A stretch of 64,000 bases of DNA from Pseudodonghicola flavimaris (lineage in GTDB: Bacteria > Pseudomonadota > Alphaproteobacteria > Rhodobacterales > Rhodobacteraceae): assembly GCF_030164425.1 (NCBI RefSeq), contig NZ_JASNJD010000006.1:186001-250000 (forward strand). The letters are read 5' to 3'. Shown piece after piece: positions 61,721 to 64,000 of the stretch. Position numbers and translations under genes: made by a program. The first letter of the stretch is position 1, and the number at the start of each line of letters is the position of its first letter. The notes under the pieces are model-generated. The model saw only the letters and a program-made list of their open reading frames with translations. It did no database searches and was not told the DNA's origin.

Positions 61721-63123
61721 AACAGCACCACGGTGGCCAGCCCGAGAAAGGCGAAGAAGCCCACCACATCGGTGACCGTGGTGACGAAGACACCGGAGGC
61801 CAGCGCCGGATCGACCCCGAATTTGTCCAGCAGGATCGGCACCACCACCCCCGACAGCGCCGCGACGAAGAGATTGATGATCAGTGCCGTGCCGATCACC
61901 ACCCCCAGCAGCGGCGCCGAGAAGATCAGCCCGGTCAGCACCCCCAGCGGGATCGCCAGCGTCAGCCCGTTCAGGAGCCCCACCAGCATCTCGCGCCGGA
62001 TCACCCGCCAGGCGTTGGAGGATGTCAGGTCGCGGGTGGCGATGGCGCGCACCGCCACGGTCAGCGACTGGGTGCCGGCATTGCCGCCCATCGAGGCGAC
62101 GATCGGCATCAGCACCGCCAGCGCCACCAGAACCGCGATGGTCTCCTCGAACTGGGCAATCACCAGCGCCGCCAGCGCCGCAGTGCCGAGGTTGACGATC
62201 AGCCAGGGGATCCGCCGCCGGGTGGTGTCGATCACCCGGTCGGAGAGCGAGCTTTCCTCGCCCACCCCGGCCAGACGCAGGATGTCCTCTTCGTTCTCCT
62301 CGTCCAGCACGATCATCGCATCGTCGATGGTGATGACGCCGACCAGCCGGCCGTCGCCATCCACCACCGGGGCGGAAATCAGGTGATACTGGTTGAAGGC
62401 ATAGGCGACGTCGGCCTCGTCCTGCTCCACCGGGATGACCTGGAACACCTCTTCGGCGATCTCGCCCAGCTTCACGTCGCGGCGCGAGCCCATCAGCTTG
62501 CCCAGGGTGACATTGGCCACCGGCCGCATCCGCGGATCGACCAGCACGATGTGATAGAACTGTTCCGGCAGCTCCTCGGAACTGCGCAGGTAATCTATGG
62601 CCTGGCCGACATTCCAGTGCTCCGGCGCGAAGACCACCTCGCGCTGCATCAGACGGCCGGCGGAATTCTCCGGATAGGTCAGCGCCTGCTGCACCGCCAG
62701 CCGGTCGGAGGCCTCCAGCGCGCCGAGGATCTCGGCCTTCTGCGGCTCTTCCAGATCTTCGACCAGATCGACGACATCGTCGCTGTCCAGATCGCGCACC
62801 GCTTCGGCCAACACCTGCGGATGCAGCAGGCTGATCACCTCTTCGCGAACACCCTCGTCCAGCTCCGACAGGATGTCGCCGTCGAACTCGCGCCCATAGA
62901 GCCGGATCAGCCGGGCCCGGTCATAGGCGTTGATCTGTTCCAGAAGGTCGGCGATGTCGGCCGCGTGCAACGGCTCCATCAGCGCGATCAACTGATCGCG
63001 GTCCTCCACATCCACCGCATAGAGGATCGCGGCAATGGCCCGACGATCCAGCGAATAGGGCTGATCGGCGGTCTCCTCCTCCCGGGGGGGTTCGGTCTCG
63101 GCCTGATCGTCGCCTGTGCTCAT
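61717..63123 (-). CDS. mgtE: Magnesium transporter MgtE
   Basis: A 468-residue Mg2+ channel. The cytosolic N-domain (about 30-145, IALMEPLHAADIADLLEQINAYDRARLIRLYG) precedes two CBS domains (VTLGKLMGSRRDVKLGEIAEEVFQVIPVEQDEADVAYAFNQYHLISAPVVDGDGRLVGVITIDDAMIVL). Five TM helices end with NAGTQSLTVAVRAIATRDL, which carries the MgtE pore signature, and GVFVTTVTDVVGFFAFLGLATVVLL. The CBS and N domains close the pore at high Mg2+. The ATG at 63123 fits the family start; a longer reading adds unrelated text. No obvious Mg2+ riboswitch in the 136-bp leader. Confidence 0.96.
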   Translation of the reverse strand: MSTGDDQAETEPPREEETADQPYSLDRRAIAAILYAVDVEDRDQLIALMEPLHAADIADLLEQINAYDRARLIRLYGREFDGDILSELDEGVREEVISLLHPQVLAEAVRDLDSDDVVDLVEDLEEPQKAEILGALEASDRLAVQQALTYPENSAGRLMQREVVFAPEHWNVGQAIDYLRSSEELPEQFYHIVLVDPRMRPVANVTLGKLMGSRRDVKLGEIAEEVFQVIPVEQDEADVAYAFNQYHLISAPVVDGDGRLVGVITIDDAMIVLDEENEEDILRLAGVGEESSLSDRVIDTTRRRIPWLIVNLGTAALAALVIAQFEETIAVLVALAVLMPIVASMGGNAGTQSLTVAVRAIATRDLTSSNAWRVIRREMLVGLLNGLTLAIPLGVLTGLIFSAPLLGVVIGTALIINLFVAALSGVVVPILLDKFGVDPALASGVFVTTVTDVVGFFAFLGLATVVLL

Positions 63124-63259
63124 GCTCCGCCCCTTGTGTAAGATTGGCCGCAAAATAGAAGAAGCTGCTACCGGAAAACAATGCGAATGCTGTAATTTAC
63201 CCCTGAGCCGCCGAACTCTACTCTGGTCCTGACATGAGATCATCAGAAACAGGTGACAG

Positions 63260-64000
63260 ATGACGCAGGAAACCCTGCTGACCGGGCAGGTGCTGTCCTT
63301 TGCCCGCTCGCCCTTCGAGGGCGACCCGACCGCCGCCACCGTGGTGACGGAGGCCGTTCTGATCCGCGACGGGCGGATTGCCGCCACCGGCCGCGCCGCC
63401 GACCTGCGCGCCGCCCATCCGCAGGCGGAACTCGTATCGCATGGCCAGCGGGTGATTCTGGCGGGCTTCGTCGACCCGCATGTGCATTACCCGCAGACCG
63501 CGATGATCGCGAGCTGGGGCAAGCGGCTGATCGACTGGCTGAACCATTACACCTTCCCGCAGGAAATGCGCTTCGCCGATCCCGCCCATGCCGCCGACCT
63601 GGCCGCCCGCTATCTGGATCTGACCGCGGCGGAGGGGACCACCACCATGTGTTCCTTCTGCACCATCCACCCCGCGAGCGTGGAGGCCTTCTTCACCGAG
63701 GCGCAGGCGCGCGGCCAGCGGGTGGTGGCGGGCAAGACCTGCATGGATCGCAACGCCCCCGAAGGGCTCCGCGATACCGCGCAATCGGCCTATGACGACA
63801 GCAAGGCGCTGCTGGAGAAATGGCACGGGGTCGACCGGATCTCCTATGCCATCACGCCGCGCTTCTCGCCGACCTCGACGCCCGAACAGCTGGCGGCGAT
63901 GGGGGCGCTCTGGGCCGAGCATCCCGATTGCCTGATGCAGACCCACCTGAGCGAACAGACCGACGAGATCGCCTGGGTGCGGGAGCTCTTCCCTCAGGCG
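63260..64000 (+). CDS. guaD: Guanine deaminase, 5' part only
   Basis: The first 247 codons of an amidohydrolase, cut by the right edge of the window. Metal-site HxH is at H74/H76 in DPHVHYPQTAMIASWGKRLIDWLNHYTFP, the guanine-deaminase text. Later EGTTTMCSFCTIHPASVEAFFTEAQARGQRVVAGKTCMDRNAP and MQTHLSEQTDEIAWV (third ligand) are also seen. Full-length enzymes are about 430 residues, so about 180 are missing. It converts guanine to xanthine. AGGTGACAG precedes the ATG, and the divergent mgtE gene starts 136 bp away. Confidence 0.93.
   Translation, partial: MTQETLLTGQVLSFARSPFEGDPTAATVVTEAVLIRDGRIAATGRAADLRAAHPQAELVSHGQRVILAGFVDPHVHYPQTAMIASWGKRLIDWLNHYTFPQEMRFADPAHAADLAARYLDLTAAEGTTTMCSFCTIHPASVEAFFTEAQARGQRVVAGKTCMDRNAPEGLRDTAQSAYDDSKALLEKWHGVDRISYAITPRFSPTSTPEQLAAMGALWAEHPDCLMQTHLSEQTDEIAWVRELFPQA

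Noticed and set aside
63124-63259. Mg2+ riboswitch in the mgtE leader
   Set aside because: The 136-bp gap is shared with divergent guaD and shows no M-box-like helices or conserved blocks.

Overview
This is high-GC DNA from an alphaproteobacterium, most likely a Rhodobacterales / Paracoccaceae (Rhodobacter-Paracoccus-Roseobacter group) chromosome. The evidence is the short editing-domain-less ProS, the pccB-pccA-mcm-PccR set, HdaA, DUF3572, DUF6497 and DUF4174 proteins, a Hint_2 protein, an H-NOX/HNOBA-GGDEF pair and a non-pyrrolysine MttB. The genus cannot be fixed by eye. There is no rRNA operon, phage, transposase, integrase or CRISPR array. The window is mostly core and metabolic genes, with one compositionally foreign small gene next to parE.

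Layout. 1-8.6 kb: an ArsC-like protein (cut by the window edge), a cold-shock protein, two small conserved proteins, an FMN-dependent alpha-hydroxy-acid dehydrogenase next to pyruvate carboxylase, a MAPEG protein, a Hint-domain protein and two identical tRNA-Gly(GCC) genes. 8.6-17.9 kb: MATE exporter, PPK2, alpha/beta hydrolase, parE with an overlapping AT-richer orphan, a peptidoglycan-binding-domain protein, and an H-NOX/diguanylate cyclase pair in which the H-NOX appears to lack its heme ligand. 18-31.7 kb: MttB, a HAD phosphatase, DUF3572, a sulfotransferase, an acyl-CoA synthetase, proS, a PerM-hdaA-ppx operon, nuclease, TerB-DnaJ, GNAT and VOC proteins.

31.7-46.1 kb is a propionyl-CoA assimilation region. 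It holds methylmalonyl-CoA mutase with an overlapping degenerate sulfotransferase-like gene, PccA, several small envelope or unknown proteins, PccB, a secreted RTX metalloprotease, an MFS exporter and the regulator PccR. PccB and PccA carboxylate propionyl-CoA to methylmalonyl-CoA, which the mutase turns into succinyl-CoA (the epimerase is not in the window). GCAAA-N3-GCAAA repeats upstream of both pccB and pccR look like the PccR operators.

46.1-64 kb: DUF465, betI-betC (choline-O-sulfate use), a DMT transporter, a divergent argO/argP pair, nitroreductase, a YebC regulator, two SLC13/TrkA-C permeases around an FAD dehydrogenase and a TPM protein, then a mgtE - 5-formyl-THF cyclo-ligase - small protein - YmdB operon, and the start of guanine deaminase, cut by the window end.

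All family assignments come from reading motifs by eye. No search was run. Start codons were chosen from Shine-Dalgarno spacing and family N-termini.
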